Shown here: one piece after another, positions 36,520 to 50,429 of the stretch
How the letters are laid out: each line of letters opens with the position of its first letter
Position numbering within the stretch: position 1 is the stretch's first letter
Assembly (NCBI GenBank): GCA_949752795.1
Contig: CATKHW010000549.1
Span: 1,984,001-2,048,000 of the forward strand
Direction of reading: 5' to 3'
Source: Hyperoodon ampullatus
Taxonomy: Eukaryota > Chordata > Mammalia > Artiodactyla > Ziphiidae
DNA: 64,000 nucleotides
Translations under genes and position numbers: made by a program
Notes under the pieces: generated by a model
Databases searched by the model: none
The model's input: the letters and a program-made list of their open reading frames with translations, nothing else
What the model was told of the DNA's origin: nothing

Positions 36520-38258
36520 ACGATTGGTGAGATTGGGTGAGCAAATGCAGACCCTTTAAAGCAATAATGCATGGCACCCATTCCATGGGTCCGAACTCTC
36601 CAGGTTGAAGGGAATATTACTACAGCTATAACATGTGCGGGAAACCTAGAGAACGGACACACTGTGAATACGAAAGGTTTCTAAAACTCAACGCATAGTC
36701 CCTCTCCTGGTGCTCCGGTTTGACTTTCCGTCTGCTTTACTATCAACCTCCCAACTTGGAGAGACAGCCCCTTTAACCTCTTGGTTCGCACAGGTTGCCA
36801 ATTTGGCAGAGGATGAAAGGGAAGAGGGAGAACCAATGAGAGAGTAGCTGTTAGGCATTTGGACGGGCACATATCACTGTAATTTCCCGGCAGGAAGAAG
36901 AATTAACCAAATTCTCAGCCACCCACCGGGAACCAGTATAGGTCCTGAACCAAAATTTTGGACTTGCGGTCAGCTCACCAAAAACGAGTTGAAAAATGGA
37001 GCTCAGGGGCACAGCAATTCACAAACTGGCCGAGTAATAAAGGACAACTATCGTCCAAAAATCTGTTGAGGGAAGGCAACGAGGCGGACTTGAAAGCGAG
37101 GCAGAATAGCAGGAAACAGATTTCAAGAGGTACGTTGGAATCGCCTTTAAAGCACAGGAAGAGGGGCACAACTTCGACAATGATGCACTTGGCCAAAAAG
37201 GGCGTATGCGTTTTCTCCTGAATATATTCAGGAGAAAACGCATACGCCCTTTTTGGCCAAGCAATCAAGCGGGCAATGCAAATCTGCACTACAAAGAAGT
37301 ATCACTTCCCACCGGTCAAAAGGGACATCCACAAAATGTGTAAGAACAAGAAAGGCAAGACAGGCCCTGGAGAACAGGGAGCCTTGTTATGCTGATGGGT
37401 GGCATGTAAATTGCCAACTGCCTCTCTGGAGGAGTGCATTCTGTTCCCTACAACAAGTAAAGAACAGAGCTACAGAGCCAAGGGCACTACCAGTCTAGGG
37501 AATATACCTTGGGAAAACTGAAAATCAATAAGACAGAGCCACCCCAAAATTTAGGGCTGCACTGCATACAAGGACCTCAACTTGGATACACCTTAAGTAT
37601 CCCAGAAAATATAAACATGGTTCAAAAAATTGTGGTACTTACGTACGATGGAATATCCCTCAGCCATGAAATCAATGTCATAAGACCAGTAGCAGCAAAA
37701 TGGGTGGATTCAGGTACGATGATTCTAAGTGAAATAAGTCACAGAGAAAAAGAAACTTATCATAAGATATCACTTATGAAGATCCTGTAAACATGGCTAC
37801 ACTTGAACTGAGTTAGGAAAGAGAACAGTGTCTCACATTTAGAAAACACTCTTATACCTGCTTAAGGGGGAAGGAGAGGTGGGGTGATGCATAAAACCAG
37901 AGTTTGATATAAGCACAGGTACCGTTCCAAAAACCAACTATGGAATAGACAAGACCTACACCATCCTCAGCGAAAGGGACTCAAAACCCCATATTTCCCG
38001 CAGAGGAAAATATCTGACTAGTAAGAATCTTAAAACCTATGTATTGATATGTCTCCGTAAGGGAATCAAGTGTGTCTAGACTGGCATAAACATGGCAGCG
38101 AGAATCAGCTCAAACCCACTATAAAAAGGAATTTCAAAAACAAAACAAAAACACTGGGAAATTCTTTACAATTCCTTCAGGGTCTCTGATGAAGGCTGGA
38201 ATGACCCTATCTACAACGACAGCTGGATGTGGCATAAGGAGGGACACTTGGGACTGAG
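36520..38258. repeat. Unit 22
   Basis: Shares p881 T and p1225 G with unit 18. Private p746 T beside the palindrome. The 3' end is type A-like. Palindrome at 37188-37261 is perfect. Confidence 0.95.
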
Positions 38259-39997
38259 ACGATTGGTGAGATTGGGTGAGCAAATGCAGACCCTTTAAAG
38301 CAATAATGCATGGCACCCATTCCATGGGTCCGAACTCTCCAGGTTGAAGGGAATATTACTACAGCTATAACATGTGCGGGAAACCTAGAGAACGGACACA
38401 CTGTGAATACGAAAGGTTTCTAAAACTCAACGCATAGTCCCTCTCCTGGTGCTCCGGTTTGACTTTCCGTCTGCTTTACTATCAACCTCCCAACTTGGAG
38501 AGACAGCCCTTTTAACCTCTTGGTTCGCACAGGTTGCCAATTTGGCAGAGGATGAAAGGGAAGAGGGAGAACCAATGAGAGAGTAGCTGTTAAGCATTTG
38601 GACGGGCACATATCACTGTAATTTCCCGGCAGGAAGAAGAATTAACCAAATTCTCAGCCACCCACCGGGAACCAGTATAGGTCCTGAACCAAAATTTTGG
38701 ACTTGCGGTCAGCTCACCAAAAACGAGTTGAAAAATGGAGCTCAGGGGCACAGCAATTCACAAACTGGCCGAGTAATAAAGGACAACTATCGTCCAAAAA
38801 TCTGTTGAGGGAAGGCAACGAGGCGGACTTGAAAGCGAGGCAGAATAGCAGGAAACAGATTTCAAGAGGTACGTTGGAATCGCCTTCAAAGCACAGGAAG
38901 AGGGGCACAACTTCGACAATGATGCACTTGGCCAAAAAGGGCGTATGTGTTTTCTCCTGAATATATTCAGGAGAAAATGCATACGCCCTTTTTGGCCAAG
39001 CAAGCAAGCGGGCAATGCAAATCTGCACTACAAAGAAGTATCACTTCCCACCGGTCAAAAGGGACATCCACAAAATGTGTAAGAACAAGAAAGGCAAGAC
39101 AGGCCCTGGAGAACAGGGAGCCTTGTTATGCTGATGGGCGGCATGTAAATTGCCAACTGCCTCTCTGGAGGAGTGCATTCTGTTCCCTACAACAAGTAAA
39201 GAACAGAGCTACAGAGCCAAGGGCACTACCAGTCTAGGGAATATACCTTGGGAAAACTGAAAATCAATAAGACAGAGCCACCCCAAAATTTAGGGCTGCA
39301 CTGCATACAAGGACCTCAACTTGGATACACCTTAAGTATCCCAGAAAATATAAACATGGTTCAAAAAATTGTGGTACTTACGTACGATGGAATATCCCTC
39401 AGCCATGAAATCAATGTCATAAGACCAGTAGCAGCAAAATGGGTGGATTCAGGTACGATGATTCTAAGTGAAATAAGTCACACAGAAAAAGAAACTTATC
39501 ATAAGATATCACTTATGAAGATCCTGTAAACATGGCTACACTTGAACTGAGTTAGGAAAGAGAACAGTGTCTCACATTTAGAAAACACTCTTATACCTGC
39601 TTAAGGGGGAAGGAGAGGTGGGGTGATGCATAAAACCAGAGTTTGATATAAGCACAGGTACCGTTCCAAAAACCAACTATGGAATAGACAAGACCTACAC
39701 CGTCCTCAGCGAAAGGGACTCAAAACCCCATATTTCCCGCAGAGGAAAATATCTGACTAGTAAGAATCTTAAAACCTATGTATTGATATGTCTCCGTAAG
39801 GGAATCAAGTGTGTCTAGACTGGCATAAACATGGCAGCGAGATTCAGCTCAAACCCACTATAAAAAGGAATTTCAAAAACAAAACAAAAAAACGGGGAAA
39901 TTCTTTACAATTCCTTCAGGGTCTCTGATGAAGGCTGGAATGACCCTATCTACAACGACAGCTGGATGTGGCATAAGGAGGGACACTTGGGACTGAG
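38259..39997. repeat. Unit 23
   Basis: Shares p252 T, p335 A, p690 T and p720 T with unit 37, fourteen units away. Private p1585 T. The 3' end has p1636 G (39894), as in units 26 and 27. Palindrome at 38927-39000 has both CpG cytosines changed to T. Confidence 0.95.
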
Positions 39998-41735
39998 ACG
40001 ATTTGTGAGATTGGGTGAGCAAATGCAGACCCTTTAAAGCAATAATGCATGGCACCCATTCCATGGGTCCGAACTCTCCAGGTTGAAGGGAATATTACTA
40101 CAGCTATAACATGTGCGGGAAACCTAGAGAACGGACACACTGTGAATACGAAAGGTTTCTAAAACTCAACGCATAGTCCCTCTCCTGGTGCTCCGGTTTG
40201 ACTTTCCGTCTGCTTTACTATCAACCTCCCAACTTGGAGAGACAGCCCATTTAACCTCTTGGTTCGCACAGGTTGCCAATTTGGCAGAGGATGAAAGGGA
40301 AGAGGGAGAACCAATGAGAGAGTAGCTGTTAGGCATTTGGACGGGCACATATCACTGTAATTTCCCGGCAGGAAGAAGAATTAACCAAATTCTCAGCCAC
40401 CCACCGGGAACCAGTATAGGTCCTGAACAAAAATTTTGGACTTGCGGTCAGCTCACCAAAAACGAGTTGAAAAATGGAGCTCAGGGGCACAGCAATTCAC
40501 AAACTGGCCGAGTAATAAAGGACAACTATCGTCCAAAAATCTGTTGAGGGAAGGCAACGAGGCGGACTTGAAAGCGAGGCAGAATAGCAGGAAACAGATT
40601 TCAAGAGGTACGTTGGAATCGCCTTCAAAGCACAGGAAGAGGGGCACAACTTCGACAATGACGCACTTGGCCAAAAAGGGCGTATGCGTTTTCTCCTGAA
40701 TATATTCAGGAGAAAACGCATACGCCCTTTTTGGCCAAGCAAGCAAGCGGGCAATGCAAATCTGCACTACAAAGAAGTATCACTTCCCACCGGTCAAAAG
40801 GGACATCCACAAAATGTGTAAGAACAAGAAAGGCAAGACAGGCCCTGGAGAACAGGGAGCCTTGTTATGCTGATGGGCGGCATGTAAATTGCCAACTGCC
40901 TCTCTGGAGGAGTGCATTCTGTTCCCTACAACAAGTAAAGAACAGAGCTACAGAGCCAAGGGCACTACCAGTCTAGGGAATATACCTTGGGAAAACTGAA
41001 AATCAATAAGACAGAGCCACCCCAAAATTTAGGGCTGCACTGCATACAAGGACCTCAACTTGGATACACCTTAAGTATCCCAGAAAATATAAACATGGTT
41101 CAAAAAATTGTGGTACTTACGTACGATGGAATATCCCTCAGCCATGAAATCAATGTCATAAGACCAGTAGCAGCAAAATGGGTGGATTCAGGTACGATGA
41201 TTCTAAGTGAAATAAGTCACACAGAAAAAGAAACTTATCATAAGATATCACTTATGAAGATCCTGTAAACATGGCTACACTTGAACTGAGTTAGGAAAGA
41301 GAACAGTGTCTCACATTTAGAAAACACTCTTATACCTGCTTAAGGGGGAAGCAGAGGTGGGGTGATGCATAAAACCAGAGTTTGATATAAGCACAGGTAC
41401 CGTTCCAAAAACCAACTATGGAATAGACAAGACCTACACCGTCCTCAGCGAAAGGGACTCAAAACCCCATATTTCCCGCAGAGGAAAATATCTGACTAGT
41501 AAGAATCTTAAAACCTATGTATTGATATGTCTCCGTAAGGGAATCAAGTGTGTCTAGACTGGCATAAACATGGCAGCGAGAATCAGCTCAAACCCACTAT
41601 AAAAAGGAATTTCAAAAACAAACAAAAAAACTGGGAAATTCTTTACAATTCCTTCAGGGTCTCTGATGAAGGCTGGAATGACCCTATCTACAACGACAGC
41701 TGGATGTGGCATAAGGAGGGACACTTGGGACTGAG
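39998..41735. repeat. Unit 24 (1,738 bp)
   Basis: Private p7 T, p252 A, p432 A, p1355 C. One A is lost in the slippage tract (41620-41622). Palindrome at 40666-40739 is perfect. Confidence 0.95.
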
Positions 41736-43474
41736 ACGATTGGTGAGATTGGGTGAGCAAATGCAGACCCTTTAAAGCAATAATGCATGGCACCCATTCC
41801 ATGGGTCCGAACTCTCCAGGTTGAAGGGAATATTACTACAGCTATAACATGTGCGGGAAACCTAGAGAACGGACACACTGTGAATACGAAAGGTTTCTAA
41901 AACTCAACGCATAGTCCCTCTCCTGGTGCTCCGGTTTGACTTTCCGTCTGCTTTACTATCAACCTCCCAACTTGGAGAGACAGCCCCTTTAACCTCTTGG
42001 TTCGCACAGGTTGCCAATTTGGCAGAGGATGAAAGGGAAGAGGGAGAACCAATGAGAGAGTAGCTGTTAGGCATTTGGACGGGCACATATCACTGTAATT
42101 TCCCGGCAGGAAGAAGAATTAACCAAATTCTCAGCCACCCACCGGGAACCAGTATAGGTCCTGAACCAAAATTTTGGACTTGCGGTCAGCTCACCAAAAA
42201 CGAGTTGAAAAATGGAGCTCAGGGGCACAGCAATTCACAAACTGGCCGAGTAATAAAGGACAACTATCGTCCAAAAATCTGTTGAGGGAAGGCAACGAGG
42301 CGGACTTGAAAGCGAGGCAGAATAGCAGGAAACAGATTTCAAGAGGTACGTTGGAATCGCCTTCAAAGCACAGGAAGAGGGGCACAACTTCGACAATGAT
42401 GCACTTGGCCAAAAAGGGCGTATGCGTTTTCTCCTGAATATATTCAGGAGAAAACGCATACGCCCTTTTTGGCCAAGCAAGCAAGCGGGCAATGCAAATC
42501 TGCACTACAAAGAAGTATCACTTCCCACCGGTCAAAAGGGACATCCACAAAATGTGTAAGAACAAGAAAGGCAAGACAGGCCCTGGAGAACAGGGAGCCT
42601 TGTTATGCTGATGGGCGGCATGTAAATTGCCAACTGCCTCTCTGGAGGAGTGCATTCTGTTCCCTACAACAAGTAAAGAACAGAGCTACAGAGCCAAGGG
42701 CACTACCAGTCTAGGGAATATACCTTGGGAAAACTGAAAATCAATAAGACAGAGCCACCCCAAAATTTAGGGCTGCACTGCATACAAGGACCTCAACTTG
42801 GATACACCTTAAGTATCCCAGAAAATATAAACATGGTTCAAAAAATTGTGGTACTTACGTACGATGGAATATCCCTCAGCCATGAAATCAATGTCATAAG
42901 ACCAGTAGCAGCAAAATGGGTGGATTCAGGTACGATGATTCTAAGTGAAATAAGTCACACAGAAAAAGAAACTTATCATAAGATATCACTTATGAAGATC
43001 CTGTAAACATGGCTACACTTGAACTGAGTTAGGAAAGAGAACAGTGTCTCACATTTAGAAAACACTCTTATACCTGCTTAAGGGGGAAGGAGAGGTGGGG
43101 TGATGCATAAAACCAGAGTTTGATATAAGCACAGGTACCGTTCCAAAAACCAACTATGGAATAGACAAGACCTACACCGTCCTCAGCGAAAGGGACTCAA
43201 AACCCCATATTTCCCACAGAGGAAAATATCTGACTAGTAAGAATCTTAAAACCTATGTATTGATATGTCTCCGTAAGGGAATCAAGTGTGTCTAGACTGG
43301 CATAAACATGGCAGCGAGAATCAGCTCAAACCCACTATAAAAAGGAATTTCAAAAACAAAACAAAAAAACTGGGAAATTCTTTACAATTCCTTCAGGGTC
43401 TCTGATGAAGGCTGGAATGACCCTATCTACAACGACAGCTGGATGTGGCATAAGGAGGGACACTTGGGACTGAG
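41736..43474. repeat. Unit 25
   Basis: Close to the common sequence, with p566 C and p629 C. It has p1481 A (43216), later a marker of the odd dimer type. Palindrome at 42404-42477 is perfect. Confidence 0.95.
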
Positions 43475-45212
43475 ACGATTGGTGAGATTGGGTGAGCAAA
43501 TGCAGACCCTTTAAAGCAATAATGCATGGCACCCATTCCATGGGTCCGAACTCTCCAGGTTGAAGGGAATATTACTACAGCTATAACATGTGCGGGAAAC
43601 CTAGAGAACGGACACACTGTGAATACGAAAGGTTTCTAAAACTCAACGCATAGTCCCTCTCCTGGTGCTCCGGTTTGACTTTCCGTCTGCTTTACTATCA
43701 ACCTCCCAACTTGGAGAGACAGCCCCTTTAACCTCTTGGTTCGCACAGGTTGCCAATTTGGCAGAGGATGAAAGGGAAGAGGGAGAACCAATGAGAGAGT
43801 AGCTGTTAGGCATTTGGACGGGCACATATCACTGTAATTTCCCGGCAGGAAGAAGAATTAACCAAATTCTCAGCCACCCACCGGGAACCAGTATAGGTCC
43901 TGAACCAAAATTGTGGACTTGCGGTCAGCTCACCAAAAACGAGTTGAAAAATGGAGCTCAGGGGCACAGCAATTCACAAACTGGCCGAGTAATAAAGGAC
44001 AACTATCGTCCAAAAATCTGTTGAGGGAAGGCAACGAGGCCTACTTGAAAGCGAGGCAGAATAGCAGGAAGCAGATTTCAAGAGGTACGTTGGAATCGCC
44101 TTTAAAGCACAGGAAGAGGGGCACAACTTCGACAATGACGCACTTGGCCAAAAAGGGCGTATGCGTTTTCTCCTGAATATATTCAGGAGAAAGCGCATAC
44201 GCCCTTTTTGGCCAAGCAAGCAAGCGGGCAATGCAAATCTGCACTACAAAGAAGTATCACTTCCCACTGGTCAAAAGGGACATCCACAAAACGTGTAAGA
44301 ACAAGAAAGGCAAGACAGGCCCTGGAGAACAGGGAGCCTTGTTATGCTGATGGGCGGGATGTAAATTGCCAACTGCCTCTCTGGAGGAGTGCATTCTGTT
44401 CCCTACAACAAGTAAAGAACAGAGCTACAAGCCAAGGGCACTACCAGTCTAGGGAATATACCTTGGGAAAACTGAAAATCAATAAGACAGAGCCACCCCA
44501 AAATTTAGGGCTGCACTGCATACAAGGACCTCAACTTGGATACACCTTAAGTATCCCAGAAAATATAAACATGGTTCAAAAAATTGTGGTACTTACGTAC
44601 GATGGAATATCCCTCAGCCATGAAATCAATGTCATAAGACCAGTAGCAGCAAAATGGGTGGATTCAGGTACGATGATTCTAAGTGAAATAAGTCACACAG
44701 AAAAAGAAACTTATCATAAGATATCACTTATGAAGATCCTGTAAACATGGCTGCACTTGAACTGAGTTAGGAAAGAGAACAGTGTCTCACATTTAGAAAA
44801 CACTCTTATACCTGCTTAAGGGGGAAGGAGAGGTGGGGTGATGCATAAAACCAGAGTTTGATATAAGCACAGGTACCGTTCCAAAAACCAACTATGGAAT
44901 AGACAAGACCTACACCGTCCTCAGCGAAAGGGACTCAAAACCCCATATTTCCCGCAGAGGAAAATATCTGACTAGTAAGAATCTTAAAACCTATGTATTG
45001 ATATGTCTCCGTAAGGGAATCAAGTGTGTCTAGACTGGCATAAACATGGCAGCGAGAATCAGCTCAAACCCACTATAAAAAGGAATTTCAAAAACAAAAC
45101 AAAAAAACGGGGAAATTCTTTACAATTCCTTCAGGGTCTCTGATGAAGGCTGGAATGACCCTATCTACAACGACAGCTGGATGTGGCATAAGGAGGGACA
45201 CTTGGGACTGAG
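43475..45212. repeat. Unit 26 (1,738 bp)
   Basis: Private p439 G, p567 C, p568 T, p597 G, p794 T, p818 C and p1280 G. One base is missing in ACAGAGCC at about 44429, which fuses two short frames into an accidental 178-codon frame (44208-44744). Palindrome at 44143-44216 has p719 G. Ends with p1636 G. Confidence 0.95.
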
Positions 45213-46951
45213 ACGATTGGTGAGATTGGGTGAGCAAATGCAGACCCTTTAAAGCAATAATGCATGGCACCCATTCCATGGGTCCGAACTCTCCAGGTTG
45301 AAGGGAATATTACTACAGCTATAACAAGTGCAGGAAACCTAGAGAACGGACACACTGTGAATACGAAAGGTTTCTAAAACTCAACGCATAGTCCCTCTCC
45401 TGGTGCTCCGGTTTGACTTTCCGTCTGCTTTACTATCAACCTCCCACCTTGGAGAGACAGCCCCTTTAACCTCTTGGTTCGCACAGGTTGCCAATTTGGC
45501 AGAGGATGAAAGGGAAGAGGGAGAACCAATGAGAGAGTAGCTGTTAGGCATTTGGACGGGCACATATCACTGTAATTTCCCGGCAGGAAGAAGAATTAAC
45601 CAAATTCTCAGCCACCCACCGGGAACCAGTATAAGTCCTGAACCAAAATTTTGGACTTGCGGTCAGCTCACCAAAAACGAGTTGAAAAATGGAGCTCAGG
45701 GGCACAGCAATTCACAAACTGGCCGAGTAATAAAGGACAACTATCGTCCAAAAATCTGTTGAGGGAAGGCAACGAGGCGGACTTGAAAGCGAGGCAGAAT
45801 AGCAGGAAACAGATTTCAAGAGGTACGTTGGAATCGCCTTTAAAGCACAGGAAGAGGGGCACAACTTCGACAATGATGCACTTGGCCAAAAAGGGCGTAT
45901 GCGTTTTCTCCTGAATATATTCAGGAGAAAACGCATACGCCCTTTTTGGCCAAGCAAGCAAGCGGGCAATGCAAATCTGCACTACAAAGAAGTATCACTT
46001 CCCACCGGTCAAAAGGGACATCCACAAAATGTGTAAGAACAAGAAAGGCAAGACAGGCCCTGGAGAACAGGGAGCCTTGTTATGCTGATGGGCGGGATGT
46101 AAATTGCCAACTGCCTCTCTGGAGGAGTGCATTCTGTTCCCTACAGCAAGTAAAGAACAGAGCTACAGAGCCAAGGGCACTACCAGTCTAGGGAATATAC
46201 CTTGGGAAAACTGAAAATCAATAAGACAGAGCCACCCCAAAATTTAGGGCTGCACTGCATACAAGGACCTCAACTTGGATACACCTTAAGTATCCCAGAA
46301 AATATAAACATGGTTCAAAAAATTGTGGTACTTACGTACGATGGAATATCCCTCAGCCATGAAATCAATGTCATAAGACCAGTAGCAGCAAAATGGGTGG
46401 ATTCAGGTACGATGATTCTAAGTGAAATAAGTCACACAGAAAAAGAAACTTATCATAAGATATCACTTATGAAGATCCTGTAAACATGGCTACACTTGAA
46501 CTGAGTTAGGAAAGAGAACAGTGTCTCACATTTAGAAAACACTCTTATACCTGCTTAAGGGGGAAGGAGAGGTGGGGTGATGCATAAAACCAGAGTTTGA
46601 TATAAGCACAGGTACCGTTCCAAAAACCAACTATGGAATAGACAAGACCTACACCATCCTGAGCGAAAGGGACTCAAAACCCCATATTTCCCGCAGAGGA
46701 AAATATCTGACTAGTAAGAATCTTAAAACCTATGTATTGATATGTCTCCGTAAGGGAATCAAGTGTGTCTAGACTGGCATAAACATGGCAGCGAGAATCA
46801 GCTCAAACCCACTATAAAAAGGAATTTCAAAAACAAAACAAAAAAACGGGGAAATTCTTTACAATTCCTTCAGGGTCTCTGATGAAGGCTGGAATGACCC
46901 TATCTACAACGACAGCTGGATGTGGCATAAGGAGGGACACTTGGGACTGAG
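45213..46951. repeat. Unit 27 (duplicate pair member)
   Basis: Carries p115 A, p120 A, p235 C, p422 A and p934 G, found elsewhere only in unit 28. Ends with p1449 G and p1636 G. Palindrome at 45881-45954 is perfect. Confidence 0.95.
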
Positions 46952-48690
46952 ACGATTGGTGAGATTGGGTGAGCAAATGCAGACCCTTTAAAGCAATAAT
47001 GCATGGCACCCATTCCATGGGTCCGAACTCTCCAGGTTGAAGGGAATATTACTACAGCTATAACAAGTGCAGGAAACCTAGAGAACGGACACACTGTGAA
47101 TACGAAAGGTTTCTAAAACTCAACGCATAGTCCCTCTCCTGGTGCTCCGGTTTGACTTTCCGTCTGCTTTACTATCAACCTCCCACCTTGGAGAGACAGC
47201 CCCTTTAACCTCTTGGTTCGCACAGGTTGCCAATTTGGCAGAGGATGAAAGGGAAGAGGGAGAACCAATGAGAGAGTAGCTGTTAGGCATTTGGACGGGC
47301 ACATATCACTGTAATTTCCCGGCAGGAAGAAGAATTAACCAAATTCTCAGCCACCCACCGGGAACCAGTATAAGTCCTGAACCAAAATTTTGGACTTGCG
47401 GTCAGCTCACCAAAAACGAGTTGAAAAATGGAGCTCAGGGGCACAGCAATTCACAAACTGGCCGAGTAATAAAGGACAACTATCGTCCAAAAATCTGTTG
47501 AGGGAAGGCAACGAGGCGGACTTGAAAGCGAGGCAGAATAGCAGGAAACAGATTTCAAGAGGTACGTTGGAATCGCCTTTAAAGCACAGGAAGAGGGGCA
47601 CAACTTCGACAATGATGCACTTGGCCAAAAAGGGCGTATGCGTTTTCTCCTGAATATATTCAGGAGAAAACGCATACGCCCTTTTTGGCCAAGCAAGCAA
47701 GCGGGCAATGCAAATCTGCACTACAAAGAAGTATCACTTCCCACCGGTCAAAAGGGACATCCACAAAATGTGTAAGAACAAGAAAGGCAAGACAGGCCCT
47801 GGAGAACAGGGAGCCTTGTTATGCTGATGGGCGGGATGTAAATTGCCAACTGCCTCTCTGGAGGAGTGCATTCTGTTCCCTACAGCAAGTAAAGAACAGA
47901 GCTACAGAGCCAAGGGCACTACCAGTCTAGGGAATATACCTTGGGAAAACTGAAAATCAATAAGACAGAGCCACCCCAAAATTTAGGGCTGCACTGCATA
48001 CAAGGACCTCAACTTGGATACACCTTAAGTATCCCAGAAAATATAAACATGGTTCAAAAAATTGTGGTACTTACGTACGATGGAATATCCCTCAGCCATG
48101 AAATCAATGTCATAAGACCAGTAGCAGCAAAATGGGTGGATTCAGGTACGATGATTCTAAGTGAAATAAGTCACACAGAAAAAGAAACTTATCATAAGAT
48201 ATCACTTATGAAGATCCTGTAAACATGGCTACACTTGAACTGAGTTAGGAAAGAGAACAGTGTCTCACATTTAGAAAACACTCTTATACCTGCTTAAGGG
48301 GGAAGGAGAGGTGGGGTGATGCATAAAACCAGAGTTTGATATAAGCACAGGTACCGTTCCAAAAACCAACTATGGAATAGACAAGACCTACACCATCCTG
48401 AGCGAAAGGGACTCAAAACCCCATATTTCCCGCAGAGGAAAATATCTGACTAGTAAGAATCTTAAAACCTATGTATTGATATGTCTCCATAAGGGAATCA
48501 AGTGTGTCTAGACTGGCATAAACATGGCAGCGAGAATAAGCTCAAACCCACTATAAAAAGGAATTTCAAAAACAAAACAAAAAAACTGGGAAATTCTTTA
48601 CAATTCCTTCAGGGTCTCTGATGAAGGCTGGAATGACCCTATCTACAACGACAGCTGGATGTGGCATAAGGAGGGACACTTGGGACTGAG
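46952..48690. repeat. Unit 28 (duplicate pair member)
   Basis: Matches unit 27 at all five otherwise unique sites. The only differences noticed are at the 3' end: p1538 A, p1587 A and p1636 T. Palindrome at 47620-47693 is perfect. Confidence 0.95.
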
Positions 48691-50429
48691 ACGATTGGTG
48701 AGATTGAGTGAGCAAATGCAGACCCTTTAAAGCAATAATGCATGGCACCCATTCCATGGGTCCGAACTCTCCAGGTTGAAGGGAATATTACTACAGCTAT
48801 AACATGTGCGGGAAACCTAGAGAACGGACACACTGTGAATACGAAAGGTTTCTAAAACTCAACGCATAGTCCCTCTCCTGGTGCTCCGGTTTGACTTTCC
48901 GTCTGCTTTACTATCAACCTCCCAACTTGGAGAGACAGCCCCTTTAACCTCTTGGTTCGCACAGGTTGCCAATTTGGCAGAGGATGAAAGGGAAGAGGGA
49001 GAACCAATGAGAGAGTAGCTGTTAGGCATTTGGACGGGCACATATCACTGTAATTTCCCGGCAGGAAGAAGAATTAACCAAATTCTCAGCCACCCACCGG
49101 GAACCAGTATAGGTCCTGAACCAAAATTTTGGACTTGCGGTCAGCTCACCAAAAACGAGTTGAAAAATGGAGCTCAGGGGCACAGCAATTCACAAACTGG
49201 CCGAGTAATAAAGGACAACTATCGTCCAAAAATCTGTTGAGGGAAGGCAACGAGGCGGACTTGAAAGCGAGGCAGAATAGCAGGGAACAGATTTCAAGAG
49301 GTACGTTGGAATCGCCTTTAAAGCACAGGAAGAGGGGCACAACTTCGACAATGACGCACTTGGCCAAAAAGGGCGTATGCGTTTTCTCCTGAATATATTC
49401 AGGAGAAAACGCATACGCCCTTTTTGGCCAAGCAAGCAAGCGGGCAATGCAAATCTGCACTACAAAGAAGTATCACTTCCCACCGGTCAAAAGGGACATC
49501 CACAAAATGTGTAAGAACAAGAAAGGCAAGACAGGCCCTGGAGAACAGGGAGCCTTGTTATGCTGATGGGCGGGATGTAAATTGCCAACTGCCTCTCTGG
49601 AGGAGTGCATTCTGTTCCCTACAACAAGTAAAGAACAGAGCTACAGAGCCAAGGGCACTACCAGTCTAGGGAATATACCTTGGGAAAACTGAAAATCAAT
49701 AAGACAGAGCCACCCCAAAATTTAGGGCTGCACTGCATACAAGGACCTCAACTTGGATACACCTTAAGTATCCCAGAAAATATAAACATGGTTCAAAAAA
49801 TTGTGGTACTTACGTACGATGGAATATCCCTCAGCCATGAAATCAATGTCATAAGACCAGTAGCAGCAAAATGGGTGGATTCAGGTACGATGATTCTAAG
49901 TGAAATAAGTCACACAGAAAAAGAAACTTATCATAAGATATCACTTATGAAGATCCTGTAAACATGGCTACACTTGAACTGAGTTAGGAAAGAGAACAGT
50001 GTCTCACATTTAGAAAACACTCTTATACCTGCTTAAGGGGGAAGGAGAGGTGGGGTGATGCATAAAACCAGAGTTTGATATAAACACAGGTACCGTTCCA
50101 AAAACCAACTATGGAATAGACAAGACCTACACCGTCCTCAGCGAAAGGGACTCAAAACCCCATATTTCCCACAGAGGAAAATATCTGACTAGTAAGAATC
50201 TTAAAACCTATGTATTGATATGTCTCCGTAAGGGAATCAAGTGTGTCTAGACTAGCATAAACATGGCAGCGAGAATCAGCTCAAACCCACTATAAAAAGG
50301 AATTTCAAAAACAAAACAAAAAAACTGGGAAATTCTTTACAATTCCTTCAGGGTCTCTGATGAAGGCTGGAATGACCCTATCTACAACGACAGCTGGATG
50401 TGGCATAAGGAGGGACACTTGGGACTGAG
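48691..50429. repeat. Unit 29 (dimer odd type)
   Basis: Odd type with p1394 A, p1481 A and p1564 A. Private p17 A and p595 G. Palindrome at 49359-49432 is perfect. Confidence 0.95.

Larger units (their letters stand above)
26086..45212. repeat. Mixed block without a simple higher-order period
   Basis: Units 16-26 lack the B-unit marker p571 A and mostly carry p69 G, p100 A and p566 C. All four indel-bearing units (16, 20, 24, 26) are here. Units 17 and 21 share many unusual variants, as do 18 and 22, suggesting a decayed four-unit period. Private substitutions per unit are more numerous than in the flanking blocks, so this block appears older or less recently homogenised. Confidence 0.8.

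Noticed and set aside
45213..48690. Assembly artefact as the explanation for units 27/28
   Set aside because: Not excluded, but the two copies differ at p1538, p1587 and p1636, so they are not a simple copy of one unit; kept as a real duplication with that caveat.
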